Counted from the first letter of the stretch, positions 25,819 through 35,799 are shown. The stretch is DNA of 64,000 bases from CAYPHJ01 sp964410485 (GCA_964410485.1 CAYPHJ010000003.1:1-64000); one strand, 5' to 3'. Program-made: numbers and translations. The notes: generated by a model from the letters alone, not told the origin.

Positions 25819-28356
25819 ATGAACGGACTCTACAAAGTTTGGATCTGGAAAATGGCCTGGCGGGACGCGCGCAGGGGGATAAAACCGCTGCTTCTCGCGA
25901 TGTCGTGTGTTGTGCTGGGCGTCATGGCGGTTGTCATCGGCTTTTCCTTTCGGGACAACGTTCAATCAGGTATTCGGGCGCAATCCAAGACGCTTTTGGG
26001 CGCCGATCTGTCGCTCGAAAGTCCCGCTCCTTTCTCGCCGGATGGCGAGGCTCTTATTCGTTCCCTCGGCGCTGACCAGTCCCGCCAGATCGCTTTTTCC
26101 GCGATGGCTTTATTCGAGGCAAGCGGCAGTTCCAGGCTCGTACAAGTCAGGGCCGTAAGTGGCGACTTTCCCTACTATGGGAAACTTGAAACCGATCCTC
26201 CGTCGGCCGCCTACGACTTTCGCGCGGGGCCCTTCGCGCTGGTGGATGAGAACCTGATGCTGCAAATCGGCGCGGCTGCCGGCCAGCGCGTGACGATCGG
26301 CGACCAAGAATTCCAAATTGCAGGCAGTCTCCGCAGGATTCCCGGCGAGCCGTTGGCGTTCTCACTGCTCAGCCCGCGCGTCTACGTGCCGGCCGCGCAC
26401 CTGGACGAGACTTTGCTGCTCCAGAGAGGCAGTAGAGTGCGGTATCGAGTCTACTTCAAATTTGACCCCGACGTGGAGGTGGATTCCATTGTAGAGCGGA
26501 TTTCGCCCGACCTCCGGCGGCTCCGTCTAAGAGCCGACACGGTGAGCAGGCGAACAGAAGCAATTTCTACTTCGATCGAAAATTTGTCGCGTTATTTGCG
26601 CCTGGCAGTCTTTATTGCCGTTCTGCTGGCGGGAGTCGGAGTTGCGAGCGGCATTCACGTCTATGCGAAACAAAAGATTCCCTCTGCCGCAGTGTTGCGC
26701 TGCGTTGGTGCAACGGCGCGGGAAACCGTGCTCGTCTATCTCGCTCAAATCGTGCTCGTCGCGTTGGCCGGTTGTCTTCTGGGAGCCGTGTTGGGCGCGC
26801 TGCTGCAATTCCTCCTCCCTGCGGCGCTCAAAGATTTTCTGCCCGTGCTGGCGAGCGTTTCCTTTGCGCCGACCGGTATTTTGGCGGGTATGATGATCGG
26901 CTTGGGCACGGCTTTGCTGTTTTCGCTCATTCCATTGTTGCCCTTGAGAAAAGTATCTCCCCTGCTGGCGCTGCGGTCCGCCCATGAAACAGTTCATGCG
27001 AGGCGTGACCCGCTCCTGTGGGTCATTGCCCTAATAATCATTGGCGCGGTCGGGGGGGTTGCCGTCTCTACCACGGGAAGTTGGTTTATCGGTGTCTGTT
27101 TTACCGGCGGTATTTTTATGGTGTTTGGCTTCATCGGCCTCGTGGCGCGTGGAATCGTGGCTTTACTACGGCGCCTTACACCCGACGGTTTACCATTTCC
27201 GTGGCGCCAGGGTCTGGCGAGCCTGCATCGGCCCAGTAATCAGACGACTGCGGTCATGCTGGCCATCGGATTGGGCGCCTTTTTGATGGTGACGCTCTAC
27301 AATGTTCAAAGCATGTTGTTGCATCAGGTCCGGGAGCGCGCCGGGGGTGGAGAACCCGATCTGGTGTTTTTCGATGTGCAGAGGGATCAAAGGGAACCGA
27401 TTAAACAGCTCGTAGAATCTTTTGGCGTTCGCCTGCATGACGACGTACCCATCGTGACGATGAGGCTCACGGGAATCAAGCACAAGGCTCTAGACGAGGT
27501 GCGTGCTGAGCCGGCATTTAGAATCCCAGAGTGGGCTCTGCGCCGGGAATATCGCTCCACGTATCGAAGTCGCCTTGGCGCACGAGAGCGGATCGTGAGC
27601 GGGAGTTGGGAGGGCAGGATTGACTCTGGGTCCGAAGTCATCCCGATATCGCTCGAGAAGAGCATTGCCGAGACGTTACAGCTCCAACTGGGCGATGCGT
27701 TGCAATTCGACTTGCAAGGCGTGCCGCTCTCCACGCGGGTCGCCAGCATTCGGGAAGTCGACTGGCAGCGCCTCGAGCCCAACTTCTTCGTGGTGTTTCC
27801 CGAGGGAGTGCTGGAGCAGGCGCCACAGTTTTTTGCCCTGGTTGCGCGCACAGACTCTAACCGTGCGTCGGCAAGCGTGCAGCGCGCGGTTATCGAGCGC
27901 TTCCCCAACGTTTCAGCTGTGGATCTGACTCTGGTCGTCAACACACTGGAAGCAATTCTCAACAGGGTGGCTGAAGCCGTTCGTTTTATTGCCTTACTGA
28001 TTATCGTCACCGGCATCGCCGTGCTGGCGAGTGCAATCGTCAGCAGTCGCGCTCAGCGGCTGAAGGAAAGTATCCTGTTGCGCACGCTGGGAGCGTCGCG
28101 CTCGCAGATCGTCGGAGCCATCATAGCGGAGTATTTTTTATTGGCCGTAATTGCTTGCGTGACCGGAAGCCTCTTCGCCCTGCTGGCAAGTTGGGCGCTG
28201 AGTTTTTACTTTTTCGCCAGCGTGGCGGCGCCATCGCCAGGACCCATTGCGGCTATTGTTGTGGCGGCCACCACAGCGACCCTTGTCGCGGGAGTCATGG
28301 GATGTTGGGGCATTTTTCGCCGGCCGGCGCTGGAGGCGCTCCGGGCAGAAAGTTAG
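25819..28356 (+). CDS. ybbP: FtsX-family ABC transporter permease (YbbP-like)
   Basis: 845 residues. It starts WKMAWRDARRGIKPLLLAMS, the usual FtsX/YbbP N-terminus with TM1, then a large periplasmic domain (about 45-250). Three TMs follow (about 255-390), then a linker and TMs (about 395-430) and a second periplasmic domain (about 485-700). The last three TMs include LKESILLRTLGASRSQIVGA, a coupling-helix motif. The duplicated layout and length match E. coli YbbP (about 800 residues). It pairs with the upstream ATPase. Confidence 0.93.
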   Translation: MNGLYKVWIWKMAWRDARRGIKPLLLAMSCVVLGVMAVVIGFSFRDNVQSGIRAQSKTLLGADLSLESPAPFSPDGEALIRSLGADQSRQIAFSAMALFEASGSSRLVQVRAVSGDFPYYGKLETDPPSAAYDFRAGPFALVDENLMLQIGAAAGQRVTIGDQEFQIAGSLRRIPGEPLAFSLLSPRVYVPAAHLDETLLLQRGSRVRYRVYFKFDPDVEVDSIVERISPDLRRLRLRADTVSRRTEAISTSIENLSRYLRLAVFIAVLLAGVGVASGIHVYAKQKIPSAAVLRCVGATARETVLVYLAQIVLVALAGCLLGAVLGALLQFLLPAALKDFLPVLASVSFAPTGILAGMMIGLGTALLFSLIPLLPLRKVSPLLALRSAHETVHARRDPLLWVIALIIIGAVGGVAVSTTGSWFIGVCFTGGIFMVFGFIGLVARGIVALLRRLTPDGLPFPWRQGLASLHRPSNQTTAVMLAIGLGAFLMVTLYNVQSMLLHQVRERAGGGEPDLVFFDVQRDQREPIKQLVESFGVRLHDDVPIVTMRLTGIKHKALDEVRAEPAFRIPEWALRREYRSTYRSRLGARERIVSGSWEGRIDSGSEVIPISLEKSIAETLQLQLGDALQFDLQGVPLSTRVASIREVDWQRLEPNFFVVFPEGVLEQAPQFFALVARTDSNRASASVQRAVIERFPNVSAVDLTLVVNTLEAILNRVAEAVRFIALLIIVTGIAVLASAIVSSRAQRLKESILLRTLGASRSQIVGAIIAEYFLLAVIACVTGSLFALLASWALSFYFFASVAAPSPGPIAAIVVAATTATLVAGVMGCWGIFRRPALEALRAES

Positions 28357-28364
28357 AACATAAC

Positions 28365-28443
28365 GGAGTGGTGGTGGAGTGCTGGCGTACTGGAAGATTG
28401 GAATTGTGGTCCTAAACATCACTCCATTACTCCACCACTCCAG
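28365..28443. repeat. ACTCCA-type intergenic inverted repeat
   Basis: GGAGTGGTGGTGGAGT (28365-28380) can pair with the CACTCCA/TTACTCCA/CCACTCCA array at 28419-28442, forming a hairpin just after ybbP. It may act as a weak transcription terminator or mRNA-stabilising structure, though there is no T-run. Confidence 0.55.
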
Positions 28444-28525
28444 GGTGGATTCCTGCGGTGAGGCCAACATGATTCTAGCTCTCTCAACAAATTGCTGATC
28501 AAAACCAGTCTAAATGGAGTTCCCC

Positions 28526-31072
28526 ATGACGCAACAGAAGCCCTATCGTTTGCCGTTGTCGGTTACGCCTGAACGGTACGAAATTCGCCTGACGCCGGAT
28601 TTGTCCGCTGCGGCGTTTCGCGGCGAAGAAAAGATATCGATCCAGATTCACCAGCCCGTTCGGGAAGTTGTTGTAAACGCAGCGGAACTGGAAGTGTACG
28701 ACGTTTGTGCCATTGATTCGCACGGCCGGAGAATCGAAGGGACTGCTGTCATCAATGCCGAGCATGAACAAATGACGTTCGAATTTTCCGAGCCCCTCGA
28801 AGCCGGACCCTGCGAGCTACACTTGGCTTTCACGGGTATTCTGAATGACAAGCTCCATGGCTTTTATCGCAGCAGTTATAAGGACGCGACCGGACGGGAG
28901 AAGGTGCTCGCCGTCACTCAGTTTGAATCGACGGATGCGCGCCGCGCTTTTCCCTGCTGGGATGAACCGGCCTTTAAGGCCGTTTTCCAAATAACGCTCG
29001 TGGTGGACGCCGCTTTGAACGCGGTTTCCAATACGCAGGCGATCCGCGAGACCGCGATAGCCGGAACTTCCAAAAAGGAGGTCGTCTTTGCCGAGACAAT
29101 TAAGATGTCGACCTATCTCGTCGCTTTTATCGTTGGCGAATTGGAAGCGACCGAGCCGCTCATGGTCGGCAGCACGCCGCTTCGTGTCTGGGCGGTTCCG
29201 GGCAAACGCCATCTCGCGAAATTTGCCCGCGAGATCGGGAGTTTTTCGCTTTCATATTTTAGCCGTTATTACGACCTCCCTTATCCGGGCGACAAGTTGG
29301 ATCTGATCGCCATTCCTGATTTTGCTTCCGGCGCCATGGAGAATCTTGGGGCGATCACGTTTCGCGAAACGGCTCTCCTCGTGGACGAGGCCAGGGCGAC
29401 GCGAGGTGAACTCGAGCGAGTGGCAGATGTGGTGTCCCATGAGAACGCTCACATGTGGTTTGGCGATCTGGTCACAATGCGGTGGTGGAATGGTTTGTGG
29501 CTCAATGAAGCATTCGCCACGTTCATGGAGATGCTTGCCGTGGACGCCTGGAAGCCGGAGTGGCGGCGCTGGGATAGTTTCACCGTGTCGCGCGCGGCGG
29601 CGCTTCAGGTCGATGGGCTTGACAGTACCCGGGCCATCGAATTCCCGGTGGAAAAACCCGAGGAAGCGGCCGGTATGTTCGACGTATTGACGTACGAAAA
29701 GGGCGCTTCCGTGCTGCGCATGCTCGAACAATATCTCGGGGCGGATGCTTTCCGTGCCGGCATCCGGGTGTATTTGAGGCGGCACGAATATGGCAACGCC
29801 GAGACCACTGATCTCTGGGACGCTCTGGAAGAGTCCACGAACCAGCCGGTTCGCGCGATGATGGACTCCTGGATTTTTCAACCGGGATATCCACTCATCG
29901 AAGTCGAGAGAGACGGTCGCGGTTTGAAGCTGTCGCAACGCACCTTTCGCTATCTTCAAGATCCAAGCACGCCCACTCTTCAGTGGCACGTGCCGGTGTT
30001 CCTGCGCGCGGGCACCAAGGCCGGCGTCTCGAACCGAATCATCTTACTGTCCGATGAGAAGGTGAAGGTGGATCTCGGGGAGGCCGAGTGGGTGGTGGTC
30101 AATGCAGGGGGGCACGGCTTTTATCGCGCGCGCTACAGCCCCGAGCTCATGGGCGGCTTGAAAGAGGGACTGCAGAGTGGCCGTCTGTCGCCGGCGGAAC
30201 GGTTCAATCTGGTGAACGACACCTGGGCGACCGCCCTCAGCGGTCTGACCCCGCTCGCCGAATATCTGGATCTGCTGTCGCTCTTGGGGGACGAAACCGA
30301 CCTTAACGTGTGGACGATCGTGATCGTTTCCTCTCACCATCTGCACCGAATTTTCGACGAGAGTCAGACGCGTGTGTTCCAGGCGCGTTTGCGAAGCCTT
30401 TTGCAATTACCCTTCAACAGGCTTGGTTGGTCGCCTAAAAAAGGAGAACCGGAGCTAGAGAGCCAGCTCCGTGGCGAGATTGTAGCCGCTCTCGGCGTCT
30501 TGGCCGAAGCAGAAATGTTCCAGCAACAGGCGCGGCGGTATTATGCGGCGTATGAGAAAGACCCCAGCAGCGTGGATCGGAACCTGGTTCCCGCTTTGAT
30601 CTCTATCACAGCGCATACCGGGGACGCTTCAGATTATGAGAAGTTCTACGCGAAGTTCAAAACCGCCCAAACGCCGCAAGAGGAACAACGGTATCTGTTT
30701 GCTCTCGCCGCGTTTCGCCAGCAAGATCTCGTCGATCGGACTTTGCAGTTAACAATCAATGGCGAAGTGCGCACGCAAAATGCTCCCTATCTCATGCGCA
30801 GCTTGTTGTTGAGCAAAGAGGCTAGAACCAAAGCCTGGCTGTTCATGAAACAGCACTGGGATGAAATGCTGCGCCACTATCCGGACAATGCGATTCCCCG
30901 GATGTGCGAAGGAATCGTCGGGTTGGTTAGCTCCGAGCTGGAGGCCGATGTCCGTGAGTTTTTCAGCCGCCACCCCGTCAAGCAGGGTGCCAAACAAATC
31001 GACCAACATCTCGAACGATTGCGCATCGCGGTTTCCCGTCAGGCGCGTTGGCGGGATTTACTGCGAGAATGA
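28526..31072 (+). CDS. M1-family metallo-aminopeptidase (tricorn-interacting F3/APN type)
   Basis: 848 residues from ATG 28526, with GGAG six bases upstream. The N-terminal saddle domain is followed by the exopeptidase motif GAMEN (269-273). The zinc site is HENAH (305-309) with Glu328 in LNEAFA, the HExxH-x18-E pattern. The Asn-Met variant HENAHMWFGD differs from the usual HELAHQWFGN but keeps all ligands. VLTYEKGASVLRML carries the catalytic Tyr. A C-terminal helical ERAP1-like domain completes it. There is no signal peptide, so it is cytoplasmic, trimming N-terminal residues of peptides. Confidence 0.95.
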   Translation: MTQQKPYRLPLSVTPERYEIRLTPDLSAAAFRGEEKISIQIHQPVREVVVNAAELEVYDVCAIDSHGRRIEGTAVINAEHEQMTFEFSEPLEAGPCELHLAFTGILNDKLHGFYRSSYKDATGREKVLAVTQFESTDARRAFPCWDEPAFKAVFQITLVVDAALNAVSNTQAIRETAIAGTSKKEVVFAETIKMSTYLVAFIVGELEATEPLMVGSTPLRVWAVPGKRHLAKFAREIGSFSLSYFSRYYDLPYPGDKLDLIAIPDFASGAMENLGAITFRETALLVDEARATRGELERVADVVSHENAHMWFGDLVTMRWWNGLWLNEAFATFMEMLAVDAWKPEWRRWDSFTVSRAAALQVDGLDSTRAIEFPVEKPEEAAGMFDVLTYEKGASVLRMLEQYLGADAFRAGIRVYLRRHEYGNAETTDLWDALEESTNQPVRAMMDSWIFQPGYPLIEVERDGRGLKLSQRTFRYLQDPSTPTLQWHVPVFLRAGTKAGVSNRIILLSDEKVKVDLGEAEWVVVNAGGHGFYRARYSPELMGGLKEGLQSGRLSPAERFNLVNDTWATALSGLTPLAEYLDLLSLLGDETDLNVWTIVIVSSHHLHRIFDESQTRVFQARLRSLLQLPFNRLGWSPKKGEPELESQLRGEIVAALGVLAEAEMFQQQARRYYAAYEKDPSSVDRNLVPALISITAHTGDASDYEKFYAKFKTAQTPQEEQRYLFALAAFRQQDLVDRTLQLTINGEVRTQNAPYLMRSLLLSKEARTKAWLFMKQHWDEMLRHYPDNAIPRMCEGIVGLVSSELEADVREFFSRHPVKQGAKQIDQHLERLRIAVSRQARWRDLLRE

Positions 31073-31080
31073 ACCAGCAG

Positions 31081-31234
31081 TGGAGTAGTGCGGTTTCGTT
31101 CTACGGCTTTACTCCGTTCAATGCATTTGAATGGCTTGAAAGCCTGCCTTAGTCCGGTCTCCGGTCTCTTTGGCTATGGGAGTCATCGGAGATTGGTCTT
31201 CAACAACATCACTCCATGACTCCACCACTCCAAG
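31081..31234. repeat. ACTCCA-type intergenic repeat pair
   Basis: TGGAGTAGTG at 31081-31090 and CATCACTCCATGACTCCACC-type sequence at 31206-31232 flank about 115 bp without genes. The right part is almost identical in phase to 28419-28442. The pair could form a long-range hairpin after the aminopeptidase gene. Confidence 0.55.
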
Positions 31235-31326
31235 GTCCGATCGCTGCTGCGCGCTCAACCTATATTGACTTCCACGGGTCGGGAGTTACGTTTCCTGTAT
31301 CATAAACAGTGGAAGGATTTGCCCCT

Positions 31327-31995
31327 ATGAGGACCACCGGGACATGGTGGAGTTGCCTGCTCGTTATCTCCGCCTTGCTTCTTTCCGGGTGCGCGGCATT
31401 TCGGACCGCAGGTCTCGTGCAGTCCGGTCGGCAAGCCCTGCTGACTCACAAGCCTGAGGATGCGCTTGCCTATTTCCGAGAGGCGGCACAACGAGATCCA
31501 GAGTACCGTTTCGCAAGCCACACGTTACAACAAACCGTCTGGACCTATTTGGGCCGGGCCCAGTATGAGACAGGCCGCTTTCAAGAGGCGCGCCAATCCT
31601 TTGAGAAGGCGCTCGCGCGCGACGAGTATGACAACTTGGCACGTCTGTATCTGGGGCTGGCCCTGGCGCGCGAGATGAATACGGACGAAGCTTTAAAGTA
31701 TATCGAGGGCGGTATGAGAGGACTTTATGAATGGCTCGAGTACGAGCAAGCCGTGCGGCCGTTTACCGCTTTCTGGGATCCTCTCCGTCATATCCGCAAC
31801 GAGATTCGGAAAAGCTTGCAGATAATTGAAGGCAAAGATATCGACTGGCCGGCACTGATCGCTTCAGGCGAATGGGTGGGCTATCAGGTGGAGGCGGAAA
31901 TCGATCGCGTTTTGCGCGACGAGCGGCGAAGATTCGATAATGGGGACAGGCGGCGGCGGATGGGGGTAGGCTTGGGAATCGGGTTCGGATTTTAA
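31327..31995 (+). CDS. TPR-containing lipoprotein
   Basis: 222 residues from ATG 31327, with GGAAGGA upstream. The lipobox LLLSGC gives Cys22 as the lipidation site. Two or three tetratricopeptide-like repeats follow: ALLTHKPEDALAYFREAAQRD, ARYETGRFQEARQSFEKALA-type sequence (31558-31618) and YLGLALAREMNTDEALKYIE. The C-terminus is glycine/arginine-rich (RRRRMGVGLGIGFGF), an odd amphipathic ending. It is likely an envelope scaffold. DoxX starts 27 bp downstream, so the two are probably one operon. Confidence 0.82.
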   Translation: MRTTGTWWSCLLVISALLLSGCAAFRTAGLVQSGRQALLTHKPEDALAYFREAAQRDPEYRFASHTLQQTVWTYLGRAQYETGRFQEARQSFEKALARDEYDNLARLYLGLALAREMNTDEALKYIEGGMRGLYEWLEYEQAVRPFTAFWDPLRHIRNEIRKSLQIIEGKDIDWPALIASGEWVGYQVEAEIDRVLRDERRRFDNGDRRRRMGVGLGIGFGF

Positions 31996-32022
31996 CTGAC
32001 AGCAACTGACGGGAGGCGCACG

Positions 32023-32415
32023 GTGGAGAAATGGCTGGGGAGATACGCGTTACAACTCTATGCGATCATGCGGGTTGTCGTCGGGTTATTATTCTCGTTG
32101 CATGGCATGCAAAAGCTCTTTGGTTGGTTTGGCGGAGTGCAGGGGGAGGCTGTGCCGCTTGTATCGCTTTTTGGACTCGCGGGTATTCTTGAATTCTTGG
32201 GTGGGTTGCTGGTGGCGTTGGGTCTTTTCACGGGCATCGTCGCGTTCATTTTGAGCGGTGAGATGGCCGTGGCTTATTTCATGGCACATTTCCCTAGAGG
32301 TTTTTGGCCCATCGTCAATGAAGGTGAACTCGCCGTGCTCTACTGCTTTGTTTTTCTTTACATGGCCAGCCGTGGTTCAGGCGTTTGGAGCATCGACGCG
32401 GCTCTGCAGCGTTAA
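32023..32415 (+). CDS. DoxX-family membrane protein
   Basis: 130 residues from a GTG with GGGAGG upstream. It has four predicted membrane helices and the DoxX core: AIMRVVVGLLFSLHGMQKLF at the start, then LAGILEFLGGLLVALGLFTG and EMAVAYFMAHFPRGFWPIVN. Family members are four-helix inner-membrane proteins linked to redox or thiol stress and to respiratory complexes. The precise function is unknown. It is convergent with the sensor kinase at 32473. Confidence 0.9.
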   Translation: MEKWLGRYALQLYAIMRVVVGLLFSLHGMQKLFGWFGGVQGEAVPLVSLFGLAGILEFLGGLLVALGLFTGIVAFILSGEMAVAYFMAHFPRGFWPIVNEGELAVLYCFVFLYMASRGSGVWSIDAALQR

Positions 32416-32472
32416 AGACACGCAGTTCATCCCGGAAGGCCTGCCCGGCGGACAGATGGAGGCTTCGGTGCG

Positions 32473-34320
32473 CTATCGGTGGGCGGTTGCGGCCAAGCTT
32501 GGGGATTGTTGTGCAAAAGACGGCTCAAGAGGCATGCTGATTTGGAAAACGGTTCCCTCGTTGGGCGCACTGCTGTATGAAACGTGGCCGCCATGAGCGA
32601 CAGCAATCTGGCGCACAATGGTTAAACCCAAGCCAAGTCCATGCTGTTTGGTGGTACTGAAGGGCTCAAATATGTTTATCTGTGCGGGAATTCCGGCGCC
32701 AGTGTCCTTGACCTCGATGACAACTGCGTCTTCCACGAGAAATGCCCGCAGCACCAGTTTTCCCCCTTGAGGCATCGCGTCCAGAGCGTTTTTGCAGAGA
32801 TTTAGAAGAGCTTGCTTCAACTTTTCCCGATCCGCCATCACCGCGGGTAGAAAATCCGGAACCTCTAATTGGACGTGAACGGCCCGTTGATCAAATTGGT
32901 GTCTCTCGATCGCCAATAGTTCAGAGAATAGCTCGTTCAGAATTACGGGTTTCAAATTGAGCTCACTCGGGCGGACGACAAAACGCAGGTCCTGGAGCAA
33001 CGAACGCAGACGTTCGATTTCTTCCTTTAAAAGCTCCAAGTGAGAACGAAGCATGTCATGGCTCGTTCGCCCTGGTTCGGAGAGCTGCAGCTCAAGGAAC
33101 TGCACCATGCTGTACATGCCGTTGAGCGGGTTACCGATCTCATGAGTGATGCTGGCCACCGTGGCGCCGATGGCGGCCAGGCGCTCGTTTTCCCGAGCTT
33201 TACTTTCCGCTCGCCGGGCCTCCAGAGCGCGCGCTTCTAAAGAACTGGCCATTGCATCGAAGGTTTGAGCCAGCCGTCCCAACTCTCCGGTGTCGTATTC
33301 CAGTCCCGTGCGCGCTTTCAGATCACCCTCAGCCAGCCGCCGCGCCGCGCCCAAAACACTGTTGACATGCCTTAATACAAATACATTGCCACCGAACCAG
33401 GCTGCAGCAAATATGGCAAGCGAAACGAGAGTCAACCATAGGAGGTTGCGACGAAGAACGCGATCAGCTTCGGCAAACACTCGATCCGTTGGGGTGCCTA
33501 CCACAAGACGCACGACTCCGGAGCCATCGCTCCCGGTCAAGGTGCTCAAGACCATCAAACGCCGGTTGCCATCGATCCCCTCAACCTCCTGCAGGCCGTC
33601 GAGGGCTGTACGGAGCGCCTGGTCTAACGATGTTCCATCAACGGATCTGCCGACCCACTGTTCCCCGTCGGGATGGTGCGCCAAAACCAGGCCTTTTTCA
33701 TCGACGATGGTAACGCTGGAATCTGCCGGCGCGGAGGCTTCCACCCGCATCTTCAACCATTCCAGGCTCAGCACGGCCAGCACAACCGCTCGAAGATTTC
33801 CTGTTTCGTCGACCGAAGGGTAGGCGAGGGGAAAAACCGCTCTGCGAGCGAGTCGGCCAATCTGATAATGTCCTATTGTAAATTCAAGAGTCTTTATTGT
33901 GCGCTGAAACCAGAGCCGATCAGCGATATTGACGGGGCCCGCCTCCGCAAAGTTGCCTCCGCAAAATCGGTCACCGCCGGGTGTCACTGCACCCAGCCCG
34001 ACGTATTGCGGCTGATCCTTAGCGACAGTTTGCATCAGCGCATTGCACGCCGCTACATCATGATTTCGAACGGCGGGTACTTGCGATAAGACGGTCAAGA
34101 GTTGACGCGTTCCTTCGAGCAAGAGCTGATGTTCGTTTTTCACCAGATGCGCAAGACGCAGTAGATCCTGGCGCGCATGATTCTCGGCCATCTGACGCTG
34201 GTCCCGGGCCGTATAAAAAATTAAACCCAACGCCGGAAGGACCGCGATGAACACCAGGACAAGGAGGCGGGCACGGAGTGTGTGCAGGTGCAAATGGGAT
34301 ATTATCTCCATGGCCATCAT
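32473..34320 (-). CDS. Sensor histidine kinase with dCache-type periplasmic sensor and HAMP (orphan)
   Basis: 615 residues from ATG 34320; ATG 34311 is equally plausible. TM1 (about 16-35) and TM2 (about 285-310) bracket a periplasmic region with a Cache fold: NIADRLWFQRTIKTLEFTIG and VTIVDEKGLVLAHHPDGEQW. A HAMP linker (RRLAEGDLKARTGLEYDTGE) and a short coiled coil lead to the HisKA site ITHEIGNP with His393. The ATPase domain has NLCKNALDAMPQGG (N box), VKDTGAGIP (G1) and HGLGLGLTIVRQIA (G2). No response regulator is adjacent. The signal is probably a small organic ligand. Confidence 0.92.
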   Translation of the reverse strand: MMAMEIISHLHLHTLRARLLVLVFIAVLPALGLIFYTARDQRQMAENHARQDLLRLAHLVKNEHQLLLEGTRQLLTVLSQVPAVRNHDVAACNALMQTVAKDQPQYVGLGAVTPGGDRFCGGNFAEAGPVNIADRLWFQRTIKTLEFTIGHYQIGRLARRAVFPLAYPSVDETGNLRAVVLAVLSLEWLKMRVEASAPADSSVTIVDEKGLVLAHHPDGEQWVGRSVDGTSLDQALRTALDGLQEVEGIDGNRRLMVLSTLTGSDGSGVVRLVVGTPTDRVFAEADRVLRRNLLWLTLVSLAIFAAAWFGGNVFVLRHVNSVLGAARRLAEGDLKARTGLEYDTGELGRLAQTFDAMASSLEARALEARRAESKARENERLAAIGATVASITHEIGNPLNGMYSMVQFLELQLSEPGRTSHDMLRSHLELLKEEIERLRSLLQDLRFVVRPSELNLKPVILNELFSELLAIERHQFDQRAVHVQLEVPDFLPAVMADREKLKQALLNLCKNALDAMPQGGKLVLRAFLVEDAVVIEVKDTGAGIPAQINIFEPFSTTKQHGLGLGLTIVRQIAVAHGGHVSYSSAPNEGTVFQISMPLEPSFAQQSPSLAATAHR

Positions 34321-34539
34321 TCTGCGGGGATGTGTCACGAGTATAGAATTAGACGGTGCGAAATAAAAGGGAGTTTGCCCACTCACATCGAATACCTGGC
34401 GCTCGGGAAATACCTATCGTTGCACAACTTACCCAGAAGAGATGTCAGCTTGCCAAGTTTACACCCGCCTCTGGTTTTTCGCTTACCCCCTTGTCTTCAG
34501 GGTTCATGTTACTTAGTCTTAAGGGAGGAGGTATGTCAT

Positions 34540-34932
34540 ATGGCAGTAGATGTCAAAGCCGCCGTAATCAAGAATATGAATGAGCTGCAGAAGGCTATTT
34601 CGACAAAGTCTTCTGAGGTCGCGGAATTGGAAAAGGAACTTGATCGCTACAAAACGATGCTCGAATTGCTATCCGGGAATGGTCACACGCCCAAGGTGCG
34701 AGACGGAAACCGGCGCCGTCGTAGCAGCGCCGATCTCCGCGAGGTGCTAAGTCGCGTGCCCGATACTTTTACGAGCAAGGATTTTGTCAGAGCGGGAGTT
34801 CGCACAAAGCGCCAGCCTATTTACTTACGGCAAATCCTTTCCCGCTGGGTCAAGCAAGGGCGACTGAAAAGGCTCGATCGGGGCAAGTATCAGAAGATCA
34901 AAAAAACGAGTATGCAACGCCTCGCCGCCTGA
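34540..34932 (+). CDS. Coiled-coil / winged-helix-like protein of unknown function
   Basis: 130 residues. The ATG at 34540 is preceded by GGGAGGAGG. The N-terminal half (about 1-48) is a predicted coiled coil (NMNELQKAISTKSSEVAELE, then KELDRYKTMLELL). A basic linker (about 55-68, GNRRRRSS) follows. The C-terminal half (about 70-125: PDTFTSKDFVRAGVRTKRQP, QILSRWVKQGRLKRLDRGKY) looks like a winged helix that could bind nucleic acid. I know similar coiled-coil/wHTH proteins as hypothetical. It is monocistronic. Confidence 0.7.
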   Translation: MAVDVKAAVIKNMNELQKAISTKSSEVAELEKELDRYKTMLELLSGNGHTPKVRDGNRRRRSSADLREVLSRVPDTFTSKDFVRAGVRTKRQPIYLRQILSRWVKQGRLKRLDRGKYQKIKKTSMQRLAA

Positions 34933-35235
34933 AGCTAAAGCGCCCCGGTTCTTCAGACAAGATGCTCCATAGGCAAACTCGCTAGAGATCGATCTCTTCT
35001 CATCCAGATCACTCTCTCGGTGGCTTGCACTAGGTGCAATTTTCTTCCGCGGGATTACAAACGGCTCCTGTTGGTCTCGCATCAAAGCAAGTACAGTGTT
35101 GTGCTTGCTGCCCCGCCGAAGACCAGCTCATTCATCAATCGTAGCCGAGAATCAAAACCGTGACCCGGCCAGTAGTGTTCAAGTCTGTGGAAGTTTGCCT
35201 CATTGGGCATAATCGGGTTAATAAAGCACGAGCCA
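34933..35235. other. Intergenic region, nothing recognised
   Basis: About 300 bp between two plus-strand genes. A short palindrome, AGAGATCGATCTCT, lies at 34984-34997. There is no T-run terminator, RNA signature or gene I can support. Confidence 0.3.
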
Positions 35236-35799
35236 ATGAAAGCCCTCCGAATGCCCATGTACGTTCTTGCCTTCGGCACGTTGACATTCGTTTCGGCGTT
35301 CCTTGCAACTCCGGCTTTCCCACAACCTCTGGTGAACGACCACGCTATCGAGTTCGGCGGGGGGTTTTTTCACGGATCGACTGCCGGCGCTCTCAACCTG
35401 GATGCAAGCTATGCGTATTACCTAGACTCCAGTTGGGAGGCCGGTTTGCGACAAGCCCTCAGTATAAACTTCGCGGATAGTGCTCCGGACGTATGGGCGG
35501 CAACCACGGCACCCTTCCTAAAATACAACTACCATTTCTTTCACAATCTCATTGTCTTCGGAGGCGCGTTTCTCGGCGCTGTGTGGAATGACCGCAATGC
35601 CACGGCTGCTTTGGGGCCGCAGGTGGGGCTCAAGTATTTCTTGAATGGCCAGATCTACTTCACGCCTTCCTACAGGTATGACTGGTTCTTCAACCCTATC
35701 AGGACCGGCACCGCGGGTCGAACTCGGGCACATCATGTACTCACCCTGGGAATTGGCTTTGTTTGGGGAGGGAGCGGAAAAGTCGAGCGTATGCAATGA
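35236..35799 (+). CDS. Small outer-membrane beta-barrel-like protein
   Basis: 187 residues from ATG 35236. A signal peptide (about 1-28, cleavage after TPAFPQ) precedes alternating-hydrophobicity strands: AIEFGGGFFHGSTAGALNLD, ASYAYYLDSSWEAGLR, FLKYNYHFFHNLIVFGGAFL, QIYFTPSYRYDWFF and HHVLTLGIGFVWG. This is the pattern of eight-stranded OmpA/OmpW-like barrels. The C-terminus lacks the usual terminal Phe. Its function is unknown. Confidence 0.7.
   Translation: MKALRMPMYVLAFGTLTFVSAFLATPAFPQPLVNDHAIEFGGGFFHGSTAGALNLDASYAYYLDSSWEAGLRQALSINFADSAPDVWAATTAPFLKYNYHFFHNLIVFGGAFLGAVWNDRNATAALGPQVGLKYFLNGQIYFTPSYRYDWFFNPIRTGTAGRTRAHHVLTLGIGFVWGGSGKVERMQ

Noticed and set aside
28365..28443. Rho-independent terminator after ybbP
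   Set aside because: A hairpin is possible but there is no T-run, and the same motif occurs in other contexts, so it is treated as a repeat.
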